Shown here one piece after another: positions 48,722 to 60,924 of a DNA stretch of 64,000 bases; the first letter of the stretch is position 1; every line of letters begins with the position of its first letter. This stretch comes from Piper betle (lineage: Eukaryota > Streptophyta > Magnoliopsida > Piperales > Piperaceae), in NCBI GenBank assembly GCA_033002965.1, contig JAURVB010003446.1:32178-96177 (forward strand), written 5' to 3'. The notes below the pieces were generated by a model. It did not search any database. It was not told where the DNA came from and saw nothing but the letters and a program-made list of their open reading frames with translations. The translations under genes and the position numbers were made by a program.

Positions 48722-49387
48722 CTGCATTGGACAAAAGTGCACTTCAAAATCAATTAAAATAGTCTTTCTGGATCCCAAATCGCAAATAAAACCTACAATT
48801 GAAGAGACCTTCGAAGCTTTCTATGCAATGATAAAGAGTATAAATCAATTTCATGGTTGTATCATGGCTTTCTAAAATAGACTATGAAACTAAAGAGACT
48901 AAGTCACATTCATGATTCAACCTAAATTTTAGCTTTCTAAACAAATGTTATGACTTCAAAGAACTTTTCTAATGTTCCATAATACTTGATATGCTAGGAC
49001 CAGCGACACCCCTTATGCACAGTGAGCACTTGCCCTCAAAATAAATGGACAGAGAAGTCGTACACTAGCGCAGAAGCAATCCACCTCATTTTCCATATTA
49101 ATCCAGTAGATCTCTTTCCCACAAAGCCACCACACCCTCTACCATTTTGCATTCAACACCTAATTTCCTTGACAAATCTTTTTTCCCTACAGGATGGGCC
49201 CTATATATTCAGAGTCTCAATTTCCATCCCCTTCTCCCCAACCAGACCTCCATCTAATGAAACATTCTTTCTTTTAGATTTCACCCCAAACCCTTGGCTT
49301 TTTGGAAAGAAATCACAAAATCTCAAAGGATAGCCACAAGTTTCATCTCTAGGATGATCAACTTTTGCCCCCACCAAGAGCAACATC
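48722..49387. other. spacer without recognised genes
   Basis: Open frames of 60-100 codons occur on both strands, but none shows a known domain. Confidence 0.45.
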
Positions 49388-50689
49388 CATAGTTTTGAAT
49401 ACTGGACCGGTGGGACCTGGTATACCCGGCTGAATTTCCTGTCTGGTCTGAGGCATCAGATCAGGTTGCAGCGACCACGGCCTGATGCCTCCAGTTTTCG
49501 GTAAAACTAGTGAACTGAAGTTACACTCGAACCGGCCAATTCGATGTTAATATTATTTCCCCAAATATTCCTAAACCCACTCAAGCCCAAAATCTCCAAC
49601 CCCCTGCCACTGCCTTCATTTGCCACTCTGACCTGCCGCCTGCCACTGCCTACCCTCTCACTGGCGACTTCTGTTCTTCAGCAAAGAGGTAAAAATTCAA
49701 TCTTCAGTTGATTATTTGTGTGAATGTGTTTTTGTTAGTTAGGCTATTACCATTATAAATTATTCCTTGGAATGTTTGCCTTATTTGCTGCTTGTATCCT
49801 AGTGAACTAGAATGTTATTTGTTTGTAAGTGCTCTTCCTCATAAATACTCTGCTGATCAAATCATCTGAGAACACTGAAAGTAAAATGTTAAATGTTTCA
49901 ATTTATACTACAAGGCCCAGCTTTCTTCTTTTTTATCTAGCTTACATCAGAAGTGCTATTTATCTTCCAATTATATTTTCCCAATTACTCCATGTCATAA
50001 TTGTAGTTAGAACTAAGTTGTCTCCCTGATACGTGTTTGAAATTGCTTTTCTCCTTCATGGATTACGGTTTGTGGATCATAACATAAAAAAATATTAATT
50101 CTTCCTTTTGATGGTTGGGATCCTTAAGTACTTTTTTTGTATTTATCTCTGATAGGTATGATTTGAAAGCTAACATTTTCCATCGTTCTATTTTTCCATT
50201 AGCACTTAAAAAACTGCATGCTTTACAGAGGATTGGAAATTATGAATCATTTTTGCGGCCATATTTGAATTTTTCCCTAATTTCAACTAGTGTACATTGC
50301 AGTTGTTTCAATAATGTTTTCTAATAGGTCTGTAAGAACAAGTAAAATACCAAAGGCATTTTTTTGTTCTTTTTTTCATTGAATGCGTTTCTTTGTTCTT
50401 GAGTATGTGAAATGCAAGTCTTATAAGGGCTTATACCGGGCTGTCCATATCCTTGTACGGAAATTTTTGTAGCATGTTTTATTTTTTGTATGGATGGAAT
50501 CTTTGGACTCTTTATTACCTGTGTATGAGAATTTTTGTAGTATGTTTCGTTTTTTGGATGGGTAAAATCTTTATTGGTGATCAATGTCTTTATAGTGACC
50601 TTATTGTTTATTTTGATATGCAATGATTATTTATGAACATTTGATAATCAGAAATAAATATCACACAATCTCACAGGGGCAACTTCTGT

Positions 50690-51215
50690 AACTACCCCAA
50701 CATCAACATCTGTTGCACAAAAAGAAGCGGTTGTTAGAGGAAAAAATAGATATTGCATGGGATTATTGTGCGGAGGGGAAAGATTATTCAACACACTTGG
50801 AAGGTTATTGTGCACTTATTGTAGCACAATGCTCAATGATGGAGGCATTACCAAGGTGAAGAAAAATTTAGCTGGTCAACTAGGAGACTGAACAATGTCC
50901 AAAAGTTCCTTTCGACATTCAACAAAAAAGTTAAAGGCCCTTCAACACTAGAGGAAAATCCTCCTAGAAATGAAACCATTTTCAAAGAGGAAAATCCTAG
51001 TGTGAATCCACTTGAGGAATTGCATGGGATTATTGTGTGGAGGAGAAAGATCCTTCAATACCCTTGGAAGGTTATTGTGCACTTATTGTGGCACCTCAAT
51101 AATGGAGGCAATACTAAGGTGAAGAAAAATTTGGCTGGTCAACCAGACCAAAGAATGTCCAAAAGTTCCTTTTCACATTCAACAAAAAAAGTTAAAGGCC
51201 TGTCAAGACTACGTT
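50690..51215 (+). pseudogene. tandemly duplicated BED zinc-finger remnants of a hAT transposase
   Basis: Copy 1 (from ~50752) includes CTYCSTMLNDGGITKVKKNL, and copy 2 (from ~51023) has GLLCTYCGTSIMEAI-like sequence in one frame and NGGNTKVKKNLAGQ in another. Both contain the DNA words GCATGGGATTATTGTG, TTGGAAGGTTATTGTGCACT and AAGGTGAAGAAAAATTT, about 271 bases apart. C-x2-C followed by GG-x-x-[KR]-[VL]-K-x-[HN]-L is the BED finger pattern in plant hAT proteins. Frameshifts and stops prevent expression. Confidence 0.6.
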
Positions 51216-51599
51216 GAAAAACAAAGTCTGATAGAAGTGAAACCATTTTCGAAGAGGAAAACCATATTGAATCCACTCAAGGAATTTGTTAAAATGATGG
51301 AGTTGATTTCATGCTTGTATCGGGTTCAAGTGTTATATCAGGAAAGAAAAAAGATAAAGACTCCACATAAAATGCGAAAGGGAAAAGGTGTGAAGGCATT
51401 GTGATTACAGCAGCAATCTAATTATGGTAGTTTATGTTTCTGATGACGTATAATTTAACTTGTCATTGTATGATGCAAATAAGGAGTTGTCTTCTCACAG
51501 TCCTGCTTTATCGGTTTTACAAATTGTCTTCATTTGGAACTCGAGGATGCTTTCGTTTCATACAAGGGAAACCGATGACAAATAACATCCTATCTTAGT

Positions 51600-52400
51600 A
51601 GTCGATTTCATGTTTTCTAATTATATTAGAAGTGTCTACTTTGAGAGATTCTGGTCATATTAAAAGCTGCTTCCTATTCTTGTTTAGAGTCTATGTTGGC
51701 AGAAACGAAATAAGGAGTTGCTTAATTTCTTTCCACAGTTCATTTTAGTTGAGTCTAGTTTTATTAGGAAGTTTATTAGGAAATTTCCTTATTTCAATAG
51801 AACCCTACTTAGTTCTTCCCTCATTAGTGTTTTCAGGTTTTCTTAGTATTTATATTTCTGCTTGGACCCGGAACAAGTCTTTATAAATATGTACGTTACC
51901 TAGACAGATCAATATTATTCAGCACATGGAGTTATTTTACTTTCTAGTTCCATAGTTGTCAGCCTCTATCTCATTTTCTATTAAACTTCATCGCTGATGT
52001 TGAGAGAAAACCCCTTGGAATCTTAAACTTTGTTGTTAGAGTTTAGTTCCATACAATATTCTAAATTACAGGTTGCATCAATTTCCTAGTTATGTTAGAA
52101 TAAGAAGCTGCCTAATTTAGTTCCTTAGTTTGTTACCTATTTACGCATTAAGAGTTCTCATTTAAATTGAGTTTTATTAGGCAGTTTCTTATCTCAATTA
52201 AAGTCTTACTTAGTTCTTTCTTATTAGATGTTTAAATATTATATTAGTCCTTATATTTCAAATTGAACTAGGAAAAAGTTCTCTCTATAAATACATGTAT
52301 TGCCAAGAGCAAAAGACATATGAGTTGAATCAATAAATTTTACTTTCTGTTTCTATAGTTGTCGTTTTTAATCTTTTCTCTATATATTCGTAGTTAAATT
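51600..52400 (+). repeat. two related LTR-like repeats in direct order
   Basis: Segments 51600-51990 and 52085-52395 share AGTT[GC][CT]TAATTT, TTTTATTAGG[AC]AG[TT]TT, CTTACTTAGTTCTT, [TC]CTATAAATA and a closing ATTTTACTTTCT[AG]TTTC...ATAGTTGTC. The TATAAATA box and the downstream polyadenylation-like segment are typical of Copia-type LTRs. They may be two solo LTRs or the two LTRs of a miniature element separated by about 100 bases. Confidence 0.45.
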
Positions 52401-53888
52401 GAAGTTGATAGATACCTCCTGGAATATTAAGCCTCCCTAGTGTGCAAGATTTGAGAGCTTACTTATTGAAAAAATGAGCAGCTCAAGAATATCTTGGAGA
52501 ATTAAAAAAGTGTGGGCTGAGACAGGTTGTACAAAAAGAGTTAGCACATCAAAAGATTCAAAAGGAAAACAAGTTGCTGAGACCATTTTGAATTCATCTT
52601 TTTAGAGGAATTGTGCAACGGTAGTGTAGGCTATGAAGCTAATTTTACAAGTCTCGAGGATTATTAACAATGACTCCTGTGGATCAATATAACAACCCTA
52701 GTACAGGAATAAGATTTCCGTCACGCCCCCTATTTCCGTTTCGGTAATATGCAAGAAAAGGAATTCGGAATTTTGCTGAATTACAATCCATGCTTGCTGT
52801 TTCGGGGTTTAGCTGACCCCTGTGACACTTGCAATGGTTAACAATAGGAGGGAACATCAACTTAACAAGAATTTGTCAGCAAGAGAGGTTGAATCCACTC
52901 AATCAATATAAAGTCAATGACATAAAGACTACGACAACTATGAGAGGCTTGCTAGATGTAATAGAGAGGAATGCAAAGGGCGATATAACACTCCAAAAGA
53001 ATTTAACTAATGAGAAGTATTTAAGGATGGAGATGGGGACTTTGATCATCAAAGTACTATAATTGCACTTGAACCTATGCCTCCAAGTACAGCAATAGCT
53101 TTTACTAATATAATTATCATACAATTATATAGTATTTTATATTTCTTTAATTAGAGATAAATGGTAGAGCACTTTTGGGAACTCAAACTCAAAATCCAAA
53201 TCTTCAAAAGTTGCCCATTATCTTTGGGAGCTTGAGGACTTGACTTATTTTGGGGGAAGATCAAATTATGAGAATAAAAAACTAAAAGGCAAGAAACATC
53301 CCATGAAGGCTGTCCGTAAGAAGTGAATAATGAAGAATTTGAAGAAGACTTGGGGGAAGATAAAGAACAAAATAAAAACTAGGTGTGTCCTAGATACTAG
53401 TATGATCTATGGACTGCAGATTGTGATTTATGTACGGTCTTTAATTTTAGAAAACATGATGTATGCTTATATATTTATGATGTTTTTAGATTGTGTATTG
53501 TTGAATAATGTCAGTGTCATTTTGATTTGAAATTATTGTTGAATTACATACTTGTATGTCTTTGTTTCTATATGGGTATGAAAATATTACTTAAAAATTA
53601 CGGGTGGGCCATGCAATTTTTTTTTAAGCTGGGAATAATACAGCAAAATAATAAATCCAGTATACCGTCCACAATCTAGCTAATCCCAATTGAACCTAGT
53701 CAAGTCATGCATATCGCATACCACTTGAAAATCCAGTATGCTGGCAGCTACAGTATTGAAAACTGAAGTGACATCTCATGGAAAGCATCTCATTCACAAA
53801 TAAGGACAAAATGCTGAACTTCAAACAAATGCTCAAGCGCACCTTTTAGATTGCTTATTCAAATACACACAATCACTATGCATGTACT

Positions 53889-56800
53889 TCATTGGCCAAA
53901 GTTCATTTCAGAATATCTGCATTAAGGATTAGGATAAATTCAGTATACACATAATACAACCAACTATAGTGCACCAAAAAATATTAAAAGAATATATTAA
54001 TAACTAAATAAACTTGCCTGCGAGGTTTATTCTGCCTTTGCCCATACTCCTCACTTAAAAGCTCTAAAAAGGGTGAGGAAAAAATGCAATTAACTAGCTT
54101 TTTATTTAAAAGTCCGTCATTGTGGACAAATCATCTACTGTCAAATGACATACCAGCTCTTTGAGAAGGTTTTGAGACATCATTACTAGGTTTATTGGAA
54201 CTTGTATCCCTGAGAAGGACAAATATTCAAGAAAGAATTTGAACATCAGAGAGTATAGGAGTACATATATAACTAACAGTAGAAAACATTATGTCAAAAT
54301 ACATCCTCTCTATAGAAATTTCTAAATTACATGATAGAAAAGCCCTTAAAAGTTGTACTCTCATCGCTTCTAAGTGAAGCTTACTTGGATACACCACCAG
54401 AAGAAGCCTGTCCAGATGGACGAGCATAATAACCACCATCAACAGCAATATAAGGGGGCAGTAAGTTGCACCTAAAGCTCCAGTAGCAGCTCCAGCCAAT
54501 AGAGGCAACCTACAAATGTCATGCAATAAAAACAAAATAGCTACCATCAATAAGCTCCTGCAACAGCAAACACGAAATTTCAGCTTTTTTTATAAAAACA
54601 AGTATAATCTTCCAAAAGTTAGGATAAGTCATAAGGTCCCATAAAACAAATGCACATAATAAATCAGAGCCGATTTGAGAGTTTTTCTAAGAAATCACAG
54701 TCAAATGAAAATTTTGAACATTGTTTCGCAAAAGTTTAATAGCATCAATTAATACTTAAGAGATTTATCGGTGATAACCCGACCAAGGGTCTCAAGTTTA
54801 GGTTACCAAGACGTGAAGATGATGAAACGATCAAACATAGCAACAATCGTATGCTAAGAAATTTCAATAACACTGAATGTCACAAAACTCATACCAAGCT
54901 GTCAATAGCAAAAGGAATAAGGAAAAACAGTAGTACTAAACAGCATACCAAGTCATTTCTGAATTCCCAAAACCAAGCTGTGACTGTGCAACATAACCAG
55001 GAAGTGCCATACCAACAGCAGGAACTCCAAGACCACCATGAGATTGACCCCCAAATGGCATAACTGTTGCTGTAAATCAAGTAGATCAAACTACCAGAAA
55101 AACTGTGCAAATTAAGATATACGCTAATTCTGTTTTTATGAAAAGGATCATGACAAGGAATGCTAGCTTATGCAACGTACATATCAATTAATGTGTAAAA
55201 ACAGTAACCTGGTAAAATAGTTTGAGCCTGAAAGCTTTGATCCCCATGACTGCCAGTTGCAGCAATTATCTGGGTCCCATTGTAGAGAAATGAACCCCTA
55301 CCAGCACCCTGAGTACTGGTTTTACCCTTTCCTGCCATAGCCGTTCTAGACTTAGCCGATCCTGGAGGAGATTGCACCTCTGGAGCTTCAGATGATGCGA
55401 CCGACGGACCTTGAGATGGAGATGCTTGGTTATCACTAGCCATCCGCAAATTGACCTGTTGACTAGAAGCCCTGAATGAAGGCTGTGCAGAACTTTGAGG
55501 TAGCTTCTGAGAAACAGGTGGTATTTGCTGCATTTGCACAGAACCCCGGGCCAACTGGTTGGTTGAAGAGGCAGGCTGATGAGGAATTGACCCAGGCAAG
55601 CTTGTGCCCCTAGTTTGTACCCTGGTATGATTTGGCTGTGCCACTTTTGCAGGTTGCATGTTAACTACTGCCTTGGCTTTGACAGCATGAGCCGAATCCT
55701 CAATATAGATTCTATCTTGACCAGTAGCCTCAACAACACCTTTTCCTCTAAGCAATGAATTAGAATGAGGTGTGGAAAGAAGGTTCTCTTCCTTCAGCAT
55801 GGGATAACTTTTACCATTACCAACAGCTTGAGGATCCCTTTTTGGAACAAATGATGGTTCTTGAGTAGAGGCCCCTGATGGATAAAATGGAGGAGAGGCA
55901 GAGCTTAAACTTGACGCAAAAACATGATTTGTGGGAGAAACAGATACTGTTGGCACATTAGACTGGTTCCCCATCGATTTCCCAAGATTATTGTTTGCTG
56001 TTGCCTCATAAGCTCTTCCGGTTCTGTTTAAAGACAGCAATGAATGCCATCATTAGTGACAAAGGACATAACAAGAAAAATCAGAAGAAACTGTAAAAAA
56101 ATACATACTGCTTCCTTTGAATTCGTGGTTGATCGTTATTATTCTTCAACATATCATACTTTCTTGGCCCTCTTCCCCTCACACTTTTTGGAGCACGGTT
56201 CTGATTGGCGTTATCATCATAACCTTTACTTCTTCCCCTCACATATCCACGACCTGAGCCTCGCTTCTTAACTCGACCTCTAAATTGATTCCTACGGCTT
56301 CTCCTTTCCTGAAAAAACAAACATATATAACTACAGAAATAGTTCTTTGAATGAAAAAAAACAATCAATAGACAAAATAAGAATCGTGAAACAAATTTCT
56401 AAATAATTCAAACATAGGGCCAAAGATACCACAAATTTAGCTTGTGTTCTTCCACAATCAAAATGTTACCACAGACATGTCAAGGTCTTGGGACAAATAA
56501 CTATTTAATGAATACTCATATGAACTTATGTAATTTCAGACATACACTTATGACTATAGCATCCTACCATGCTTAAATTAAACCTGAAGGCCGAGAAGAT
56601 TGAAAATGTCACAAAAAAAATGAAGCCCTGAGGCTAGTATATGCATCCTCAAAGGATCAATGAAACAAAATCATAGACTTGACATCACTAACATAAATGA
56701 AAGCATGCCACCTCATCAAAATGTACATCTTGCAGATTCATTTCTTCAAATCTGTCATGCACCCACGCGCGATCATCTTTAGATTCCCAAAGCCTCCTTC

Positions 56801-57735
56801 CACCAGAACGCCTAAACAAAAAACCATCTAAGCGCTCAGCAAAATGACAAGAGCAAGAAGAAATAAACTATAAGTGTAACTCTATAAATCAGTAGTAAAA
56901 GCCTCTCATAGTCAAATGACGTAGAACATCCAATATAATTTGAAAATAACAAGTTCAATCACAAATTATTCCGTACAGTTTAATTGTGTGATATTATGAG
57001 ATGACAATTCTATTCACAAATTTGCATTACCCGTTAAGTAGCAAAAAAACTAATAACTTTTTGTCCTCGTCCAACAATAATTCAAAAAACTAGTTGCGAT
57101 TTGGATAAACTATTAAACAACCAAATTTTCAATGCAATACTGCAACCAGGCATTATTTTTTAAAACAAATCATATAAAATGAATTAAAGTATAAATGAAG
57201 CACCTGTGTCGTCCACCTTGACTCTCGCGAAAACGATCATCATGCATGTAAAATGCACCTGCCGTGGGCACGGCAAATGGCTCATTTTCCTTCTTCTCCT
57301 CCTCGTTTGGATTCTGACCATCCTCAGCAGATTGAATCCCACGATCCGTGCCAACTTCCAAGTCCACAGCACCCTTATCGTCGACCTTCCCAGCATCCAC
57401 CGCATCTGCAATAACAGGTCCCTCCACCTCTTCCTCAACGTCCTCCTCGTCATACACCTCTTCGTCCTCCACTTCCTCCCCCTCCTCCTCCTCCTCCTCC
57501 TCCTCCTCCTCCTCCTCCTCCTCATACACCTGCACTCCTCCCTGGTCGTCGGACTCCGGATCCGATCCAATCACCGACCTGGCATCAACCCGCCTGGGCG
57601 GTGGCGACTTCTCCCCATCCCGCTCCCCCTCCCCTCCTCATCGTCGCTCGCCTCCGTCCGACGCATCGTCAACCGCAATGGCGACCCCTCCGGGTCGCTC
57701 TCGTACTCCTCCGGTTCCTCCCCCTCCCTCGCCAT
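53889..57735 (-). CDS. CASC3/MLN51 (Barentsz) exon junction complex protein
   Basis: Nine coding exons: 57735-57204, 56811-56712, 56308-56109, 56023-55209, 55063-54949, 54509-54385, 54209-54154, 54063-54018 and 53916-53889. The predicted length is 672 residues if two missing bases are allowed. The N-terminus is acidic, with a Glu run encoded by (GAG)n at 57479-57522. Residues ~151-211 are the SELOR/Btz motif that clamps eIF4A3 (EPFAVPTAGAFYMHDDRF, then LWESKDDRAWVHDRFEEMN). An RG-rich stretch follows (RGRVKKRGSGRGYVRGRSKG), then a long low-complexity Q/S/P region and the conserved C-terminus (GNSEMTW, NKPRR, YSEMNFGQ). The role is mRNA surveillance, localisation and translation as an EJC core subunit. 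Frame breaks are C4 at 57631-57634 in exon 1 and G5 at 54464-54468 in exon 6. Intron 8 has a GC donor (AG|GCAAGT at 54017) and a CAG acceptor. Confidence 0.9.
57479..57522. repeat. (CTC)n trinucleotide repeat coding poly-Glu
   Basis: A run of CTC units on the + strand is GAG codons in exon 1 of the MLN51-like gene. It also creates long antisense open frames (57206-58054 and 57348-57746, + strand), which are not genes. Confidence 0.85.
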
Positions 57736-58080
57736 CAAAACCCTAACCCTAATTCAACAACAAAACAGCAACAATTACCCCAAATCCTACCAGATGGCAA
57801 CAATAATCCAAACCCCCGCCCCAACCCAAGATCGAAACTTTCCGCCAGAATCAAAGCAAAAACACATACAATTGAAGTCCTATGATCGAAAGAGATCGAT
57901 TGGGCGTACCTTATACGAGATCGAAATCGCCAAATTGATCGGAATTTTAGGGATAAAAATGGTTGTTGGAGGGGCGATGGTTGCGATTTGGGGCTCTTAT
58001 TTGTCGGGAGTTTTGGGGGTTATGAAATTACGATTAGCTCCTTATTCGAGTTAGTCAGGGGTCGGGGAGCTCCGAGGAGT
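57736..58080 (-). promoter_or_regulatory. leader and promoter region of the MLN51-like gene, with telo-box
   Basis: Immediately upstream of the ATG, TTAGGGTTAGGGTTTT (reverse strand, 57737-57754) is a doubled telo-box (AAACCCTAA), common near starts of plant genes for translation and RNA handling. A leader intron is possible: donor ATAAG|GTACGC at about 57909/57908, with an acceptor among TCTGGTAG or GAATTAG. No TATA box is obvious. Confidence 0.45.
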
Positions 58081-59599
58081 TTTTTGTCATCTCGATATGG
58101 GGGTTTGATGAAATATTGGATATTTTGCTTCAACCATTGTATGGGGCCCAGTGTTTAATTCTTCGTCCAATAGAATTCGCCTCCACGTCTTTTTGTTCTA
58201 ATTTGGGTCAAAATAAATTAAATATATTTTTTAGTTAATTTATGTTTAAAAAGATTTAATTTAAAACCGTTTTTGGGCGCTGAGAACACTACACTGATAA
58301 GGAAGCCTACATTCCAACGTCGATGACGCCCGTCATCCCCGGACACATACAGGTGTCGTTCTCTGGAAGAGCAATTTTTTTAATTTAATGGGCTATTGAG
58401 TTATTATTACGGTGACAAAAACAATCCCGGTAAATTAGGGTAAAATGTGATTCAAAAATAAAAAAGTTTTTTATGTGAGAAAGTTAATCACGGTATATTG
58501 TATTATTAGTTAATTTAAATTTATTTGAAGCATAACTCACTTAAACACAATTAAATAAAATAATAATAAATAGCACTTTTAAAATAATTAAATATAATAA
58601 TAACAAATAGTCAAAAACCATAAGCTTCATACCTACTCAAAAATTATAATACTCAATCGAAGCCTGTAAATCAATCTTGAGTTCCTATTTTATTTTCTTT
58701 ATTTTTCAATTTTCATATTGTATTCTTATTATAAAATGTTATATCTTGTTGTTCTCATGTTAGGTCCATAATGGTATAATTTTGTGCAGTGTATATTTTT
58801 CAGTTTACTACAAAAACGAGGACAACCACTACTGTAATTAAACTAGTCAACGAGTCTTGTGATGCTAAGGGTAAATGTGAAACTTAGTAACAATATATAA
58901 TAATAACATACAAAATTAATTATAAAAATATCGCTAATTGTTATTTTAAATAAAAATAACGAATAACTATTTACCTTTAACAAAAAAATTGTTGTTAGAA
59001 CACAATATTATATAAAAATATAACAATGGATGAATCAAAACCTTAAATTATGTAAAAATTCTTAATTAAGTATATATTACTAAGTAAAAATAATAATTAT
59101 AGTAATACGAGTATAAATATGTTAAAATACCAATTTACAGTATTCATAATTGAGTAATATAATTAAAAATAAGTTAAAACATACTAATTTTTTAAATTAT
59201 ATTCAATATTTTCTAATAACAATGCTAATAATAATTTTAAAATTAAGTAAGTATTGATCGACTCTAAAATTGTCGGGCCCAAAATCAGCTACAACATAAA
59301 AAAGGGTGAAATTATATGATAGTTTAAAAGGGTGGGAAAAAAAGCTATCCTTGAATGTAAGGGTGTTGATATTAGGCGTAAAATCATTTTTATTGTCTAA
59401 TAAAACACTTTATTTGTAAATTTAAAATCTAGTTGAACGCTATTTGATCATACAAACCAAAATGCAATATTTGATATTATGGTTGGAATTGCAAAGGCCA
59501 TAGCTCAAATTGTAAAGGGCATAATAAAACATACCAGGTTAAATAAACAATAAACTAGTCTATAATAATTAATTAAAACACGAAAAAATTTAAACCACT
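58081..59599. other. AT-rich intergenic DNA
   Basis: No gene was recognised. A degenerate dispersed-repeat copy lies at about 59370-59530. Confidence 0.5.
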
Positions 59600-60924
59600 G
59601 GAAGAATTATCGGGTTTATTCCACACTCGGTCGTAGAGGTTGTTGGTGATTTATATATAAGTTAATGGGAAAACTTTAATTCTTGAGCTAGCTTTTATAT
59701 TAAAAGAGACTTGTGACACTTATTACGAGTTTTCTTTAGTTGTTTAAAGTCTTTTTAATGGTCCGAAGGGCCCAATAGTAGCTTCGAAGCTTGGGTATGG
59801 GCCTAAAGGGCCTAACAAGTAGTATCAGAGCCAAATTTGAGTCGAGTTTGCCTACGCCGATTGTTATTGTTTTCTTTATGGGTTTCACCCATGGTTGCAC
59901 GAATCGGCCGATTCCACTCGGAATCGACCAATTTAAATCAGATCGGCTGCATTTTGATCTAATTTAGGGGTCAAATCGGTCGGCCCCAAATTGGTTTCAA
60001 AATCGGTCAAGTTACCCTCGATTCTGACCGATTTAAAACTGATTCTAAAATCGGGGTAAATCGGGTAAAATCGGTTTGGGGTAAATGACCAAAATACTTT
60101 CTACGTATGACATTAATTAAATTATTTAAGCAAGGGTAAAATTGAAACTTACCCTGACCGGGTCTCCACCCCTCCGTTGCCGCGATTCCTCCCTCTGCCC
60201 ATCTACTACCGCCGACCTCAGCTCCAACCTTGCCTCCGAGGCAAGGGGAAGACAAGGTGGCGAAGGTAAGCGAGGGCTAACTGGGGCGTGGTGGGGGTGA
60301 GTGGCGGCGTGGGCGGATCGGGTGTGGTGGCAGTGTGGGGTGGGTGGGGGGGGGGGGAGGGGGGAGGAGGGGTGCGAGCAACGACAAGGTGCACCAAGGA
60401 AGGGGCTGGCAGGACAGGGCCGACGGGGAGAGGCGAGGCGGGGGTGAAGTAGGCCATGTTAAGGGGGGTGGAGAATTGGGGTAAAATTTTAAAGAACCCA
60501 ATGGCATTTTTGTAATTAAAAGTTTGACTCGATCCTACTCGAATAAAAAATAATAACTAATTCTAAATAAATTATAAAAAATCTAAAAGTATGAAAAATA
60601 TTATAAAATATAATACACACAATTTGGATCGATTTGGACTAATTGATGAGTTGTTAAATTTTTGTATATAACCAATTTGGACTGATTTAAGCCAATTCAA
60701 CTGAACCGATTCCTATCTGATTTAGACCGATTCTGAATCCGATTCCAACTCCCTCTAAACCGATTTCGATTTTTGCAACCATGGTTTCACCTGATGATTT
60801 GAAGAGAGTTTGCCAAGTTGGTATCGATTTAAGGGGAGTGTGTCAGACCCTACGCCGATTGTTGTTGTTTTCTTCATGGGTTCCACTTGATAATTTGAAT
60901 AGAGTTTGCCATGTGGGTGTCGTC
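59600..60924 (+). mobile_element. TRIM-like retroelement interrupted by hAT insertions
   Basis: 59600-59817 is an LTR-like segment related to those at 19411-19943 (CCACACTCGGTCG, a TATATAAG box, AATGGGAAAAC, AGAGACTTGTGACA, ending CCTAACA), followed by a primer-binding site GTAGTATCAGAGCC at ~59819. Its internal part CCTACGCCGATTGTT...GATGATTTGAA is doubled (59853-59889 continued at 60784, and again from ~60850). It is split by the hAT at 59890-60783 and broken again at 60925. No right LTR was found. Confidence 0.55.
59890..60783. mobile_element. non-autonomous hAT element, 894 bp, with 8 bp target duplication
   Basis: The left end CATGGTTGCACGAATCGG and the reverse-complemented right end CATGGTTGCAAAAATCGA form a terminal inverted repeat. 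A perfect 8 bp duplication GTTTCACC flanks it (59882-59889 and 60784-60791). The unoccupied site is visible in the neighbouring duplicate at ~60880 (GGGTTCCACTTGATAATTTG). The subterminal regions are full of AATCGG words. A G-rich block (60280-60480) and the AT-rich part after it resemble the large LTRs. No transposase frame. Confidence 0.85.

Larger units (their letters stand above)
49388..53765 (+). mobile_element. decayed hAT (DUF659-type) DNA transposon
   Basis: The left end carries AGTTTTGAATACTG (49391), and the right end, reverse-complemented, gives AGTTTTCAATACTG (53737-53765), a 13/14 match of candidate terminal repeats. Between them are BED-type zinc-finger remnants (50750-50880 and 51025-51160) and an acidic C-terminal-like piece EEFEEDLGEDKEQNK near 53337 in a shifted frame. 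A flanking 8 bp duplication is not clear (only ACATC is shared). LTR-like sequences at 51600-52400 have inserted into it. The extent is inferred from the end match. Confidence 0.5.

Noticed and set aside
57206..58054. 282-codon + strand open frame
   Set aside because: It is antisense to MLN51 exon 1 and its leader; the reverse strand carries the conserved Btz motif, while this frame is Leu/Ser/Pro-rich from the (CTC)n tract.
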